64,000 nt of DNA from Altererythrobacter sp. BO-6 (GTDB lineage Bacteria; Pseudomonadota; Alphaproteobacteria; Sphingomonadales; Sphingomonadaceae): NCBI RefSeq assembly GCF_011047315.1, contig NZ_CP049259.1:2833001-2897000 (forward strand). Reading direction: 5' to 3'. The translations under genes and the position numbers were made by a program. The notes beneath the pieces are model-generated. The model saw only the letters and a list, made by a program, of their open reading frames with translations. It ran no database searches and was not told where the DNA came from. This document shows, in pieces, positions 16,092 to 25,600 of this stretch (position 1 is its first letter; each line of letters opens with the position of its first letter).

Positions 16092-16892
16092 TTAGGAGTT
16101 GGTCGAAAGCGAGACCCTGTCTTTCACCGGATCATATTCCACCGCTATGCCTGCCCCGCGCAACTCGTTGAAAGGTATGAAGCCGCTGCGGGTGGCAAGG
16201 GCATTTGAAATGCGCGAAGGCAACGCTCCGGCACGATCACCCAAAGCGTCGGCAACCGAAGCCGTCGCTATGAAGATCTGCGCCCCTTCCTCGATCCGGA
16301 TGGTGGCATTGCCGCGGCTTTGGCCGTTGACGAGCAAAGGCTTGCTGACCGTCAGGCTGCCGTCTTGCGCATTGAAGCGCGGTTTGCCGCTTGCGGGCGC
16401 CGCGCCTGGAGCTTCGACCGGGGTAAGTTTGGCCAGATCATAGTCGACCGCCAGCACCTCGCCGGGCTTCAGGTCTGGTATGCGGCTGGGCACCAGTTTC
16501 CCGGTCGTACGCGGTGCCGAGGCCGCTCCGAACAAACCCGCAAATGCGGTGGCGAAGCTGTTAGCCTCGTGGGTGGGTTGAGCTTCTGTACCATCGGGTG
16601 ACAGCCCGACGTCAGCCAGCTCAAGTTGGTCATTGCGATGCACCAACTCGGCAAGCTCGAAAATGGCAATCGGCCTTGCCTTGGGCAGTTCTATCCTCAG
16701 TGGGTAGCTTTTGCTCACTCCCAACTCATCAAGGCGTGCGACCTGTGGTCGAGTCTCGGACGAAGGAGGGGGCCAAGCAAGAGTCACCGCGGACGCGAGC
16801 GAAATCAGCACAAGCGCGGCAAGCCGGGACAAACGGCCATAACCGCTGTCTACCCAACGATGCCAGACCGGCGCTGTATCGGAGTGACTCAT
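16092..16892 (-). CDS. Unrecognised membrane-anchored protein at the end of the Tad operon
   Basis: A 266-residue protein with one N-terminal membrane helix (about residues 22-40, RLAALVLISLASAVTLAW) and a periplasmic remainder. The C-terminal ~60 residues (AQIFIATASVADALG, then FIPFNELRGAGIAVEYDPVKDRVSL) have the alternating pattern of a small beta domain. The frame is open to 16997, but the ATG at 16892 avoids overlap with cpaA and gives a standard membrane anchor. I recognise no family. Its position directly after cpaA (31-nt gap, same strand) suggests an accessory role in the Flp pilus. Confidence 0.75.
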   Translation of the reverse strand: MSHSDTAPVWHRWVDSGYGRLSRLAALVLISLASAVTLAWPPPSSETRPQVARLDELGVSKSYPLRIELPKARPIAIFELAELVHRNDQLELADVGLSPDGTEAQPTHEANSFATAFAGLFGAASAPRTTGKLVPSRIPDLKPGEVLAVDYDLAKLTPVEAPGAAPASGKPRFNAQDGSLTVSKPLLVNGQSRGNATIRIEEGAQIFIATASVADALGDRAGALPSRISNALATRSGFIPFNELRGAGIAVEYDPVKDRVSLSTNS

Positions 16893-16923
16893 GGGACCAA
16901 TATGCCTCACAAGGGTTACCAAG

Positions 16924-17388
16924 TCACGCTGGCAAGGCGCTCCATAACAACCACAAGCCACCGCCCGCGATGGCCACCCCATACGGGAATTTTGCATAGA
17001 GGCTGTCCGGATCTATCGCGCCCGGCTTGAAAACTCGCCGCGAACCGAACCATATGATGATGGCTGCCAGGCCTGCCAGTGAGACCGAAAGCAAAAGGGA
17101 AAGACCATCGCTCAGGGGAAACCAAGCCGCTGCACCGGCGTAGAATTTCGCGTCGCCGCCGCCGATGATTCCCCCGGCGAACAGCGCCATCCCAACCGCC
17201 AGCGCAATCGCGGCGTGCGCTCCATGCCACCCGATGGCCTCGATACCGCCGTTTGCGAATGCAAATGCCAGCCCAGTAACCAGCAGGGCGAGCGATAGCC
17301 AGTTAGGCAGACGACGCTTCAGGATGTCGCCAATCGCGCCGACCACCAGCAGCAGCGAAAGTGCCGCTGGCCAAAGCAGCTCAGGCAT
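16924..17388 (-). CDS. cpaA: Prepilin peptidase of the Flp pilus
   Basis: A 154-residue aspartyl membrane protease (CpaA/TadV) that removes the Flp pilin leader. The two catalytic aspartates are visible: D21 in GAIGDILKRRLPN and D79 in GGGDAKFYAG, the A24 peptidase signature. Five hydrophobic helices. It lacks the methyltransferase domain of type IV PilD, as expected for Tad systems. The gene follows the TPR lipoprotein gene by 9 nt. Confidence 0.93.
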   Translation of the reverse strand: MPELLWPAALSLLLVVGAIGDILKRRLPNWLSLALLVTGLAFAFANGGIEAIGWHGAHAAIALAVGMALFAGGIIGGGDAKFYAGAAAWFPLSDGLSLLLSVSLAGLAAIIIWFGSRRVFKPGAIDPDSLYAKFPYGVAIAGGGLWLLWSALPA

Positions 17389-17397
17389 CTGCTTGCC

Positions 17398-18213
17398 TTA
17401 ATCCTGGCGCTTCAACGCAACGCGAATGGGATAGCTCGCGATCCGTGGCCTGCTTGCCCAGCGACCGCCGCCACCGCGCGAAATGGTAATGCGAACGGGA
17501 CCGTTCGCAGGATTGGTCGCAGCCTTCGCGGGCGCGGTGTTGCCCACAAGCGTGATCCGGCTGCGGGCAGGTGCTGCAGCTTGTTGAGACTGTCCGACGG
17601 TCACCCGCGGTTGCGGCGCGGTAGCGTTGGTGGCAGAACTGCTCGAAACCTGGATTTCGCGGTTGCTCGAGCGTGCCACGGATGGCGCTGCCGGGGCGAC
17701 AACATCGCTTGCGGCCATATCGCCCGCCGATAGGGGGCCAGTCAGGCCCTGCGAGATCGCGGCAATCTCTGCCCGTTTTAGCGCTTCGTCGGCTTCGCGC
17801 TGGCGCATGGCGAGGGCCTGTGGTGAGGAACCCAGCGACGACTGATAGAAGCGCGCGAGGTTGGCGGCATATTTGGGGTTGGACGAGTCCAGTTCGAGCG
17901 CTGCCTTGAAGTAGCGTTCGGCGAGATCCGCCCGGCCCAGCCGCGCATAGGAAACGCCCAGCCCGTTGAAGGCATCGGCCGCGGTCTTCTCATTGAGCGC
18001 GGCAAGGCGGAAAAGCTGGATTGCCGTGGCGACATTGCCCTGCTCAAGCGCGAGCCGTCCACGTTCCAGTTCATCGCTGCCGAAGACTTCGGCGCGCTGT
18101 TCGGAATTTGCACCCGGCTTGGGTCCGAAACCCAGCTCGCTAACGAAGCTCTGGCAGCCGCTTAGCGTCAGTGCCGCAACGACGCAGCTGGCGATGCGAA
18201 TATGGGCTTTCAT
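17398..18213 (-). CDS. tadD: TPR lipoprotein, TadD-like
   Basis: A 271-residue lipoprotein with the lipobox LTLSGC (Cys20). Residues 48-125 form TPR repeats (ELERGRLALEQGNVATAIQLF, then AFNGLGVSYARLGRADLAERY). The rest is a Ser/Ala/Pro-rich linker and an Arg-rich, basic C terminus (GGGGRWASRPRIASY). TadD helps place the CpaC secretin in the outer membrane. The unusual basic tail is not part of the core family. It lies 4 nt after tadC. Confidence 0.85.
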   Translation of the reverse strand: MKAHIRIASCVVAALTLSGCQSFVSELGFGPKPGANSEQRAEVFGSDELERGRLALEQGNVATAIQLFRLAALNEKTAADAFNGLGVSYARLGRADLAERYFKAALELDSSNPKYAANLARFYQSSLGSSPQALAMRQREADEALKRAEIAAISQGLTGPLSAGDMAASDVVAPAAPSVARSSNREIQVSSSSATNATAPQPRVTVGQSQQAAAPARSRITLVGNTAPAKAATNPANGPVRITISRGGGGRWASRPRIASYPIRVALKRQD

Positions 18214-18217
18214 GGGA

Positions 18218-19192
18218 TTATCCTCCTCCCGTCATCGATGGTATGACTTCGCGAATGGTCAATGTGGCAGCCGGTAATATCAAGGCGCCGATCATCGCCG
18301 GCAGCATGAAGGCGACCAGCGGGATCGAGATCAGGACCGGCAAACGATGCGCCTTCTCTTCAGCACGCAAACGGCGGGCTTCGCGCATCTCCGACGAGTA
18401 CACGCGCAGCGTGGTGGCAAGGCTGGTTCCCAGCTTGTCAGACTGGATCAGCAAAGTGGTGAATGACCGGATTTCATCGACGCCGGCTGTTTCACCAAGT
18501 AACCGAAGTGCGTCCTCGCGATTGGCACCAGCCCGCATGCGCAGCGTTGTTTCCGTTATCATTTCGGAAATCAGCGGATGCGATCGCGCGGTTTCGCGCC
18601 CGATCCGGTCGAGTGCCGCTTCAAGGCCAAGGCCCGCCTCGACGCACACCAGCATTAGGTCCAGGCTGTCGGGAAAGCCGTTGATGATTTCGCGGCGCCG
18701 GCTTTCCGCTTGCGCCCGGACAACCAGGTTCGGCACGTAAAGGCCGAGGATGGCGAGAATCGCGCAAGTGAAATAGATCCGAAGCAGCGAGGGTGCTTCG
18801 GCCTGGTTTGCAACATAAAGCAGGAAAAGACCGGGAAGCGCGAAGATCAGCAGGAAACGGACCAGGGTGTAAACCCGCGGGGCTGTTGCCGATCGGTAGC
18901 CGGCACTACGCAACAGCTTGGAAATTTCGGTTTCGTTCGTGTCGCCCAGGTTCAGGCCAGCGTCCTCGATGCGTTTCGCAACATTTGCCCAAATGCTCTC
19001 CGTTTGCTTCCTGGCAAGGCTTTCGGTGCCGCCAACTGCAGCACTTTCATGAATCTTCTCCAATTCGCGTGCGAGGCGCAACCGGCGGGATGTGCGGTTG
19101 CTGGCAACAAAGACGAACAGAGTGACCAGCGAGAAGACCGCCAGCAATACGATCATCCGGAAGACCCAGTTGGAAGAGATGAGTTCGATCAT
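18218..19192 (-). CDS. tadC: Tad pilus inner-membrane platform protein TadC
   Basis: A 324-residue type II secretion F-domain protein, one half of the inner-membrane assembly platform that couples the CpaF ATPase to pilin polymerisation. Membrane helices lie at about residues 8-27, 118-165 and 290-315; the F domain contains FPDSLDLMLVCVEAGLGLEAAL and TTLLIQSDKLGTSLA. The start at 19192 (MIELISS) follows AAGGTG and sits 2 nt after the tadB stop; a longer frame to 19243 would overlap tadB. Confidence 0.93.
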   Translation of the reverse strand: MIELISSNWVFRMIVLLAVFSLVTLFVFVASNRTSRRLRLARELEKIHESAAVGGTESLARKQTESIWANVAKRIEDAGLNLGDTNETEISKLLRSAGYRSATAPRVYTLVRFLLIFALPGLFLLYVANQAEAPSLLRIYFTCAILAILGLYVPNLVVRAQAESRRREIINGFPDSLDLMLVCVEAGLGLEAALDRIGRETARSHPLISEMITETTLRMRAGANREDALRLLGETAGVDEIRSFTTLLIQSDKLGTSLATTLRVYSSEMREARRLRAEEKAHRLPVLISIPLVAFMLPAMIGALILPAATLTIREVIPSMTGGG

Positions 19193-19194
19193 CG

Positions 19195-20196
19195 TTACAC
19201 CTTCAGGTCGATCATGCGCCGGATCACATAAACGCCAATGCAATACATGACGATCAGCGTGATCGATCCGTAAATGACGATCGGATCATCAGCGACGTCG
19301 AGGTAATATGATGGTGCGACGATAAGAACACTGATGAAGGTCAGCACCGGCAGCACGGTCAGCATCCAGCCGGTCATCCGCCCTTCCGAACTCAGCGCGC
19401 GCACCTTCATGAACATCTGGTGGCGGTCGCGGATCACCTTAGAGATATTCTCGAGAATTTCCGCAAGGTTGCCTCCGGTCTGGCTTTGCACCGACAGGCT
19501 GACTACGAACATGCGCATGTCTTCCAGGTCCCACCGGTCGGCCATGTTTTCAAGCGCGGTTACAAGGTCGGCACCATAGGCGACCTCGTCGGAGATGACG
19601 CCGAATTCCGATCCGATCGGATCGTCCATTTCCCGCGTAATCAAGTCGATCGCCGAGGCCACCGGATGCCCCGAACGAAGCGCGCGCACAAAAATGTCGA
19701 GCGCGATCGGGAATTGCCGCTCGATGCGCTTGCGGTAGGAGTCCGCCATCTTGCTCAATATCAGCAGCGGCACGGCTAAAGCGAGAGCGACGCTGAAAAG
19801 CCCGACAATGAAGATGACACCAGGGGTGATCGCCCATCCGGAAAATGCAGTAAGCAATAACAGCAGCAGGAATATTCCGACCACGCCGACAGCCATCGCC
19901 ACACCTATCTGGGGCACGGTAAATGGCACATTTGAGGTGAAAACCATCCGCTCGAAGCGGTTGAGCGCCTTGGCCAGTACCTGAGGCAAATCAAGATAGT
20001 CGCGCGGCCGGTTCTTGATCAATTGCCCGACAATATCCTCGCGATCCTGGCCTGAGCTGATCATCTGCAGGCGCTTGTTGACCGCGCCCCGGTGGCTGCG
20101 GCCTTGGGCGATACTTGTCGCGACAATCTGAGTGACGATGAAGACGCCCGCAAAGATTGCCAAAAGGACGAAAATACGGATGATCTCTGCTGTCAT
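19195..20196 (-). CDS. tadB: Tad pilus inner-membrane platform protein TadB
   Basis: A 333-residue F-domain membrane protein that pairs with TadC. Helices at about 6-25, 100-145 and 275-325; the cytoplasmic F domain reads FPIALDIFVRALRSGHPVASAI and LSVQSQTGGNLAEILENIS, the classic GspF/TadB block. It lies 3 nt downstream of cpaF. Confidence 0.94.
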   Translation of the reverse strand: MTAEIIRIFVLLAIFAGVFIVTQIVATSIAQGRSHRGAVNKRLQMISSGQDREDIVGQLIKNRPRDYLDLPQVLAKALNRFERMVFTSNVPFTVPQIGVAMAVGVVGIFLLLLLLTAFSGWAITPGVIFIVGLFSVALALAVPLLILSKMADSYRKRIERQFPIALDIFVRALRSGHPVASAIDLITREMDDPIGSEFGVISDEVAYGADLVTALENMADRWDLEDMRMFVVSLSVQSQTGGNLAEILENISKVIRDRHQMFMKVRALSSEGRMTGWMLTVLPVLTFISVLIVAPSYYLDVADDPIVIYGSITLIVMYCIGVYVIRRMIDLKV

Positions 20197-20199
20197 GGC

Positions 20200-21594
20200 T
20201 TAACCGATCTTCAGCTCTGGTCGGAAGAGCTCGGCAGGCATCTTGATACCATAGGCCTCTGCGTCGAGCAGGAACTTGGGCCGGATCCCGGTCGCCTCGA
20301 AATGGCCGATCACCTGCTGGTTGTCGTCGATCCCCGTTTTCTTGAACCGAAAGATTTCCTGCATGGTGATGGTGTCGCCTTCCATCCCGGTGATTTCCGA
20401 GAGGCTGGTGACCTTGCGCCGGCCGTCGCTGAGACGGGATACCTGGATCACGACATTGATTGCCGATGCGATCTGTGCCCGGGCCGAGCGTTGCGGCATG
20501 TCGATCCCGCTCATCCCGATCATCTGCTCCACGCGGCTCAAGGAATCGCGCGGATTGTTCGCGTGGACCGTGGTCATGGAGCCATCGTGACCGGTGTTCA
20601 TCGCCTGGAGCATGTCGAACGCTTCGCCGGCGCGGACTTCGCCCACGATGATGCGATCGGGGCGCATACGCAGCGCATTCTTGACGAGGTCGCGCTGGGA
20701 AACCTCGCCGCGGCCTTCGATGTTCGGCGGGCGCGTTTCCAGCCTTGCGACATGCATCTGCTGCAATTGCAGTTCGGCTGAGTCTTCGATGGTGACGATA
20801 CGCTCGCGCTCGTCGATAAAGCTCGACAGCGCATTGAGCATCGTCGTCTTGCCTGAACCCGTGCCGCCCGAAATCAGCACGTTGCGGCGCGAGCGGACAA
20901 TCGCCGAGAGCACTTCGGCCATCGCTTCAGGTACCGAGCCGAGGTCAACCAGCTTTTGCATGCTGATGGGAACCTTGGCGAATTTGCGGATCGAAAGCAG
21001 CGAGCCGTCCAGCGCCAGTGGTGCGACAATCGCATTCACACGGCTGCCGTCCTTAAGGCGCGCATCGACATAGGGCGAGCTTTCGTCGATCCGGCGGCCG
21101 ACACCGCTGACGATCTTCTGGATGATCCGCATCAGGTGCTTCTCATCCTGGAACCGGGTCGGCACGCGTTCCAGCAGGCCGCTGCGCTCAACGAACACCG
21201 TCTCGCACCCGTTGACGAGGATATCTGTGATGCTCTGGTCCTTGATCAGCGGCTCCAGCGGGCCAAGACCGAGCAGCTCGTCCATTACTTCGTCGACGAG
21301 GTTTGCCCGCTCGTCACGATTGAGCGGCTGATCGAACGTGACCAGCAGCTCGGGGATGATCTGCGCAATTTCGGCCTTGATCTGCTCTTCAGGCATCTTG
21401 TCGAGCAGCGACAGATTTATGCGATCGAGCAGCCCCTGATGGATCGCCATGCGCAGCCGCAGCAAGGTTTCTTGCCGCGCAGAAATTTGCGGATGCAGCG
21501 CTACCGCCGGGTCAGCGGAATCATTGCTGGGTGTTCCTTTGGCGAGCGGGGTATCGACCTGCTCATCTTCGCCGGCGCGTTTGATTTTCCACAT
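20200..21594 (-). CDS. cpaF: Flp pilus assembly ATPase
   Basis: A 464-residue secretion ATPase (CpaF/TadA) that powers Flp pilus assembly. The N-terminal ~110 residues are a variable helical region; the catalytic core has the Walker A SGGTGSGKTT with K249, the Asp box VTIEDSAELQLQQMHV, the Walker B-like MRPDRIIVGEVRAGEAFDML and the His box GHDGSMTTVHANNP. Length and motif order match the family. A GGAG-type ribosome site precedes it and only 1 nt separates it from cpaE. Confidence 0.96.
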   Translation of the reverse strand: MWKIKRAGEDEQVDTPLAKGTPSNDSADPAVALHPQISARQETLLRLRMAIHQGLLDRINLSLLDKMPEEQIKAEIAQIIPELLVTFDQPLNRDERANLVDEVMDELLGLGPLEPLIKDQSITDILVNGCETVFVERSGLLERVPTRFQDEKHLMRIIQKIVSGVGRRIDESSPYVDARLKDGSRVNAIVAPLALDGSLLSIRKFAKVPISMQKLVDLGSVPEAMAEVLSAIVRSRRNVLISGGTGSGKTTMLNALSSFIDERERIVTIEDSAELQLQQMHVARLETRPPNIEGRGEVSQRDLVKNALRMRPDRIIVGEVRAGEAFDMLQAMNTGHDGSMTTVHANNPRDSLSRVEQMIGMSGIDMPQRSARAQIASAINVVIQVSRLSDGRRKVTSLSEITGMEGDTITMQEIFRFKKTGIDDNQQVIGHFEATGIRPKFLLDAEAYGIKMPAELFRPELKIG

Positions 21595-21595
21595 C

Positions 21596-22783
21596 TTAGC
21601 TCTCCTCCCTCAGGCGCCCGGCCACCAGTTCGGCCAGGTGCATGATATCCTTGCTGAATTTGCTGCGCTTCTGGATGGCATAGACCAGTTGGCCCTGGTC
21701 TTGTGCCGCGCGCAGGAGGGAGGCTTCTTCACTTACTGTTGCCAGCACCGGATGCCTGATGGCCTCCGATGCGTCTGTAGTACTGATAGTCTTGAAAAGG
21801 CCCTTCTCGGCCTGGTTAAGGACAACTTGGATGGTGTCCTTCGGGATGCCCATCGAAACGAGGAAATCGATCTGGCGCTTGGAATGTCGCAGGCTCGGTA
21901 TCGTCAGCGTGCCCACCAGCAAGGTCAGGTCTGCCGCATAGACGGTGGATAGCGACCAGTTGGTGAAGGATGCAGGCAGGTCCACCAGGACCACATCATA
22001 GTGCCGCCGGGCGATATTGAGCACCCGCATCAACTGTTCGAAATCGATCGATTCGATCGGCACGATATCGCTTGGCGGGGCGATGACATCGACCAGTTCA
22101 TGGCCATGTGCCGCGACCGAGGTGATCAGTTGATCGTCCAGTCTGCTACCGGCCTCGAGCAGGTCAGCCAGCGTCATCCGCGGGCTGCAGCCGAGATAGG
22201 AAGCCGCATCGCCAGACTGGAGGTCCAAATCGATCACGCAAGCGCGCTTGCCTTCGCCAAGATCATGCGCAAGCTGCGCAGCCAAATGAGTGGCGATCGT
22301 GGTCGAGCCCGATCCGCCGATCGTCTTCATGACGGCGATAAACGGCGCAAGTTTGACTTCTGCCACCTTGTCGGCGCCACTCTGCTGCGCAACGTCGACG
22401 ATCGAAGTCACCAGCTCGTCAAGCGAGAAGGGCAGGGCAACGATATCGCTGACCCCGCGGCGCAGCAATTGCCGCGACGTGGCGATATCCACTTTTGCCA
22501 GGCCCGCAATCACCGGCACGGAGGGCATCTGGCTGCGCAGGCGATCCACGCGCTCGAGCGAGTTGCGGGAGGCCGGATCGACCTCCATCACGATGATGCT
22601 GGCGGTTGCAAGATCGGCGACGGGCAGGGGATCCTCGATACCGCAAGGAACAGCCTGGACGCTTGAAGCAAAGCCTTGCAGCTCTGCCAGCATCGTGGGT
22701 TGAGCGACAATATGGACGCCCCGGGGAAGTTTGGCGGCATCGTTACCAAACGGTTCGGTAATGTTCTCAATCCGTCCCATCAT
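21596..22783 (-). CDS. cpaE: CpaE-like pilus localisation ATPase, with an altered Walker A
   Basis: A 395-residue MinD/ParA-like protein with an N-terminal receiver-like domain (about 20-135, IIVMEVDPASRNSLERV and SDIVALPFSLDELV). CpaE places the pilus machine at the cell pole in Caulobacter. The nucleotide-binding loop reads KTIGGSGSTT (residues 153-162), so both lysines of the usual deviant Walker A (KGGxGK) are missing: Ile replaces the first and Ser the second. The Walker B region VIDLDLQSGDAASYLG and DVVLVDLPASF are intact. The start ATGATGG overlaps the preceding gene's stop by 4 nt. Confidence 0.9.
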   Translation of the reverse strand: MMGRIENITEPFGNDAAKLPRGVHIVAQPTMLAELQGFASSVQAVPCGIEDPLPVADLATASIIVMEVDPASRNSLERVDRLRSQMPSVPVIAGLAKVDIATSRQLLRRGVSDIVALPFSLDELVTSIVDVAQQSGADKVAEVKLAPFIAVMKTIGGSGSTTIATHLAAQLAHDLGEGKRACVIDLDLQSGDAASYLGCSPRMTLADLLEAGSRLDDQLITSVAAHGHELVDVIAPPSDIVPIESIDFEQLMRVLNIARRHYDVVLVDLPASFTNWSLSTVYAADLTLLVGTLTIPSLRHSKRQIDFLVSMGIPKDTIQVVLNQAEKGLFKTISTTDASEAIRHPVLATVSEEASLLRAAQDQGQLVYAIQKRSKFSKDIMHLAELVAGRLREES

Positions 22784-23403
22784 ATTTTACAATCTGCTGG
22801 TGTGGTCGCCGCAGCAGAACAAAGATCTTCCGCGGTAAGAGTATAGGCGAAATCCGGCAATGAAACCTCTGTATCCAACAAAAGCAGTGTAATTGGCGTA
22901 AACGTCATATTTCTAAGTCGCACCGTAATAAGAGGCGAAGCGTCAGGACCGTTAGGGTTGCCGGCAAAACCGAGGCCCGAATCAGAATAGATAACTTCGA
23001 TATCGTCGTCTTGAATCGCTGGCAGAACCGCCCTCATCCTGTCAGCAAGAGTATCGAAGGCCAACTGATTAAGTGTGTTTCCGCCATCGCAACCATCGCT
23101 ATCGCAGGTGATAGTCGCGAAGACCCCTTGCGGGAGACGATCGCCCTGGGCCACAACACCGCTGCCAAATGGCAAATTAACGTAACTGGTGCTAGCAATC
23201 TGATTGGCGAGCGGTTCATTGACCGCTGCCCAACGTGCGCCGAACTGGGTTGCCTTCTCGGCTTGGTTGATACGCCAAGCGTAAAGCCCAATGTCTATTG
23301 TGCCGAGCACGAAGATGAGCAGCAATGGGAGTACCAGCGCAAACTCTGCCGCCATGCCGCGCTCGTCGCGGGCGAATGAGGAAATGAAACCGTGCATGAT
23401 CAT
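22780..23403 (-). CDS. TadE-like minor pseudopilin (second copy)
   Basis: A 207-residue protein with the TadE N terminus: DERGMAAEFALVLPLLLIF, in which Gly precedes a hydrophobic helix with a Glu at +5, as in prepilin peptidase substrates. The periplasmic part has four cysteines, two near CDSDGCDGG and two near the C terminus (LCSAAATTPADC), possibly forming disulfides. It is one of three TadE/G-type genes in a row and overlaps both neighbours by 4 nt. Confidence 0.85.
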   Translation of the reverse strand: MIMHGFISSFARDERGMAAEFALVLPLLLIFVLGTIDIGLYAWRINQAEKATQFGARWAAVNEPLANQIASTSYVNLPFGSGVVAQGDRLPQGVFATITCDSDGCDGGNTLNQLAFDTLADRMRAVLPAIQDDDIEVIYSDSGLGFAGNPNGPDASPLITVRLRNMTFTPITLLLLDTEVSLPDFAYTLTAEDLCSAAATTPADCKI

Positions 23404-23903
23404 ATGCCCATCCAGGCCGCTTCCTGTTCCCCGTTGAGGTCGACCGTTGTGTCCGAGAGGATGCCTAGGCCGTTGAACAGCGAGTCATAATCAAATCTTG
23501 TACGAACAATCACTGATCGTCCCGGCTCAGAGCTGTCATAGATACCGGCTTGAGCGACCGTTGCATCAACCCTCGTACAATTTACCAGAACCTCGACTTC
23601 GCTTGGATCCCAGCCAGATACTCGCGGGGACCCGCCATTAACAAGCTGGCCGGTAGTTGAAAGGTTCTGCACTTCGCTTATGACCGTCGCTGAAATACCA
23701 GCACAGTCCACATCGTCGATGCTCTGCCTTGCAGCGTAGCGTGCGCCATCGCGCAAGCCCTTGACGACTTGGTGCTGGGTATACATCCAGTGCCCTGCTT
23801 CCAGTGTGGTGAATAGCAGCAGTGTCGCTAGCGGCAGGATCAACGCCATCTCGGCCGCTGCGGCACCACGCGTGCAGGAAAGAAAGCGCGCACGTACCAT
23901 CAT
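23400..23903 (-). CDS. tadE: TadE-like minor pseudopilin
   Basis: A 167-residue pseudopilin. The N terminus RGAAAAEMALILPLATLLLF is a TadE signature, with Glu five residues after the expected Gly cleavage point. The periplasmic part has two cysteines (DDVDCAGI and LVNCTRVD). Such minor pilins are processed by CpaA and are needed for Flp pilus formation. It overlaps tadG and the second TadE-like gene by 4 nt each. Confidence 0.87.
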   Translation of the reverse strand: MMVRARFLSCTRGAAAAEMALILPLATLLLFTTLEAGHWMYTQHQVVKGLRDGARYAARQSIDDVDCAGISATVISEVQNLSTTGQLVNGGSPRVSGWDPSEVEVLVNCTRVDATVAQAGIYDSSEPGRSVIVRTRFDYDSLFNGLGILSDTTVDLNGEQEAAWMGI

Positions 23904-25534
23904 CGCACCAGATAGGGCATGTCGCGGCGGATCGTCGGGCCGATGGGCGCGCCGGTACGCGTGATATTAGTCTTGCGGATCACTTCGAAGTATATGTCGC
24001 TCTTCGAGGTACGATCGCGCGCTGCAGATGGCTGCACCAGGAACACATCGAGCCAGTCCGCAATAGCAACGTCCTGCGTCTTGCCGCGCACCTGTTCCGC
24101 AGTACAATTGACCACTGCGATGGTCATAACTCGACGGTCCGGGTCTTCGAAGGTCTTGTTGGCGCTGCAAACGGGCTTGGCTTGCCTAATTTCCGTCGCG
24201 CCAGTGGCCCCAACCGGATCAGTCTCCAGAATCTTGACGCCGTTAATTGTATCTCCCGCGTTCGCCACTTCCCAAAGATAGACCTGGTAGCGGGTGGGCG
24301 TATTATTTGGCACCGGGCTGTTGCCGGTCTTGGTGTAGGTTTGCCAGGTGGCTCGATCCCACCCGTAGTGCGAACGGAAATAAGCATCGCGGTCCCAGAT
24401 CCCGTCGCCGAACTTGCCTTCACTACATACTCCTGCCGAACTAACCGCATGGCATATGTCACGCGGATGGCCCATCGAGGTCGGGGTGACTGTATCAGGG
24501 AGCGCGGAATTGGTGGGCGGAAGGTAGCGCGTTCCGCTTGTCTCATGCCAGCCGGTGTTATTGTTCGATATCGAACAAGCGTTCTGGCCCGAGGGAGGCG
24601 TACTCTGCGCCGTGCGAACAAGATCCTTGCGCGCATTGAAGGCCGAGGGGCATTGACCGCCGGCGGGGCACGAACTGTTGTTCTCGTAGATATCGAAGCG
24701 GGTATTGATCGCGTCAATTGCGCCGGTTTTCAGCCCTGGCTCGGTATCGGGTGCAATCGTCTCGTTGCCTTCGATCGAGATGCATCCGCCCGGAGGGCCG
24801 ATCCAGCCAAGGCCTTGCGACACGGCTTGTGCGCCGTTGCCGAGATCAAGGAACCCGTAATTGCCGGGTTGCCAATAGCTTGGGCCAGAGCCGGTCGGGC
24901 CTTCCACCACGAGCATCCCGGTACCTACGCGATTGAGGTCAAAATTGGCATTTTCGTCACCCAGGCCCCCGTTAAAGTCTTCGTCCGGGTTGCAGATCAT
25001 CAGCGGAGGAATGCGGCACAGCGCCGATCCCATGCCAGCCACTGCGCTAGCGACCAGGTCGCCGCTGGCAAGCGCGCCCACTATCGGAGTGAAGGCATAG
25101 TTCACTTCGCGCCCGTCTACGAACACGCCGACATAGCCGGCTTCGGCATCGGTGGTGGCCGTTGAAACCTGTCCGCCCGCTTCGGCTTCCGCACGGGTCC
25201 TGTAAAAGAAGACGTTGACTTCGGCCCCGCCGGCAAAGGTCACGGTTTGTCCGTCGCCATCATTAGCCAGAACGGTTGAATTTTCGGCGAGCCCGCCTTG
25301 TATCGCGGTAACCGCGCGCGCCATGGCTCCCGGCTCGCGATCCAATTGGCTCGCACCCGCCAGTGCAGCCTGGTCAGCCGCGTTCTGTAGCTCTGTGTGC
25401 ATGCCCACCATGCGGGCATAGTCGAAAGCTAGGCCCAAGATGCCAAGCAGTCCAAACAGGGCAAGGGCATAGGTGGCGGCAACCGCGCCATTCTGATCCT
25501 TGAGGAATCTCCTATATCTTGCCTTCGTAATCAT
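23900..25534 (-). CDS. tadG: TadG-like pilus assembly protein
   Basis: A 544-residue protein with a TadE/G-type N-terminal helix (KDQNGAVAATYALALFGLLG), a Flp-region domain (about 45-170, HTELQNAADQAALAGASQL is the family hallmark), and a long Asn/Gly/Pro-rich periplasmic domain with several cysteines. I see no clear von Willebrand MIDAS motif, unlike many TadG proteins. It probably anchors the machine in the envelope. It starts 66 nt after the short lipoprotein gene. Confidence 0.88.
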   Translation of the reverse strand: MITKARYRRFLKDQNGAVAATYALALFGLLGILGLAFDYARMVGMHTELQNAADQAALAGASQLDREPGAMARAVTAIQGGLAENSTVLANDGDGQTVTFAGGAEVNVFFYRTRAEAEAGGQVSTATTDAEAGYVGVFVDGREVNYAFTPIVGALASGDLVASAVAGMGSALCRIPPLMICNPDEDFNGGLGDENANFDLNRVGTGMLVVEGPTGSGPSYWQPGNYGFLDLGNGAQAVSQGLGWIGPPGGCISIEGNETIAPDTEPGLKTGAIDAINTRFDIYENNSSCPAGGQCPSAFNARKDLVRTAQSTPPSGQNACSISNNNTGWHETSGTRYLPPTNSALPDTVTPTSMGHPRDICHAVSSAGVCSEGKFGDGIWDRDAYFRSHYGWDRATWQTYTKTGNSPVPNNTPTRYQVYLWEVANAGDTINGVKILETDPVGATGATEIRQAKPVCSANKTFEDPDRRVMTIAVVNCTAEQVRGKTQDVAIADWLDVFLVQPSAARDRTSKSDIYFEVIRKTNITRTGAPIGPTIRRDMPYLVR

Positions 25535-25600
25535 GGGTCATACCGTTCTGCTTTGCTTCTGCCATGCGCCCGTTACGGTTTTCTTTTTCATCGTTGCGCG

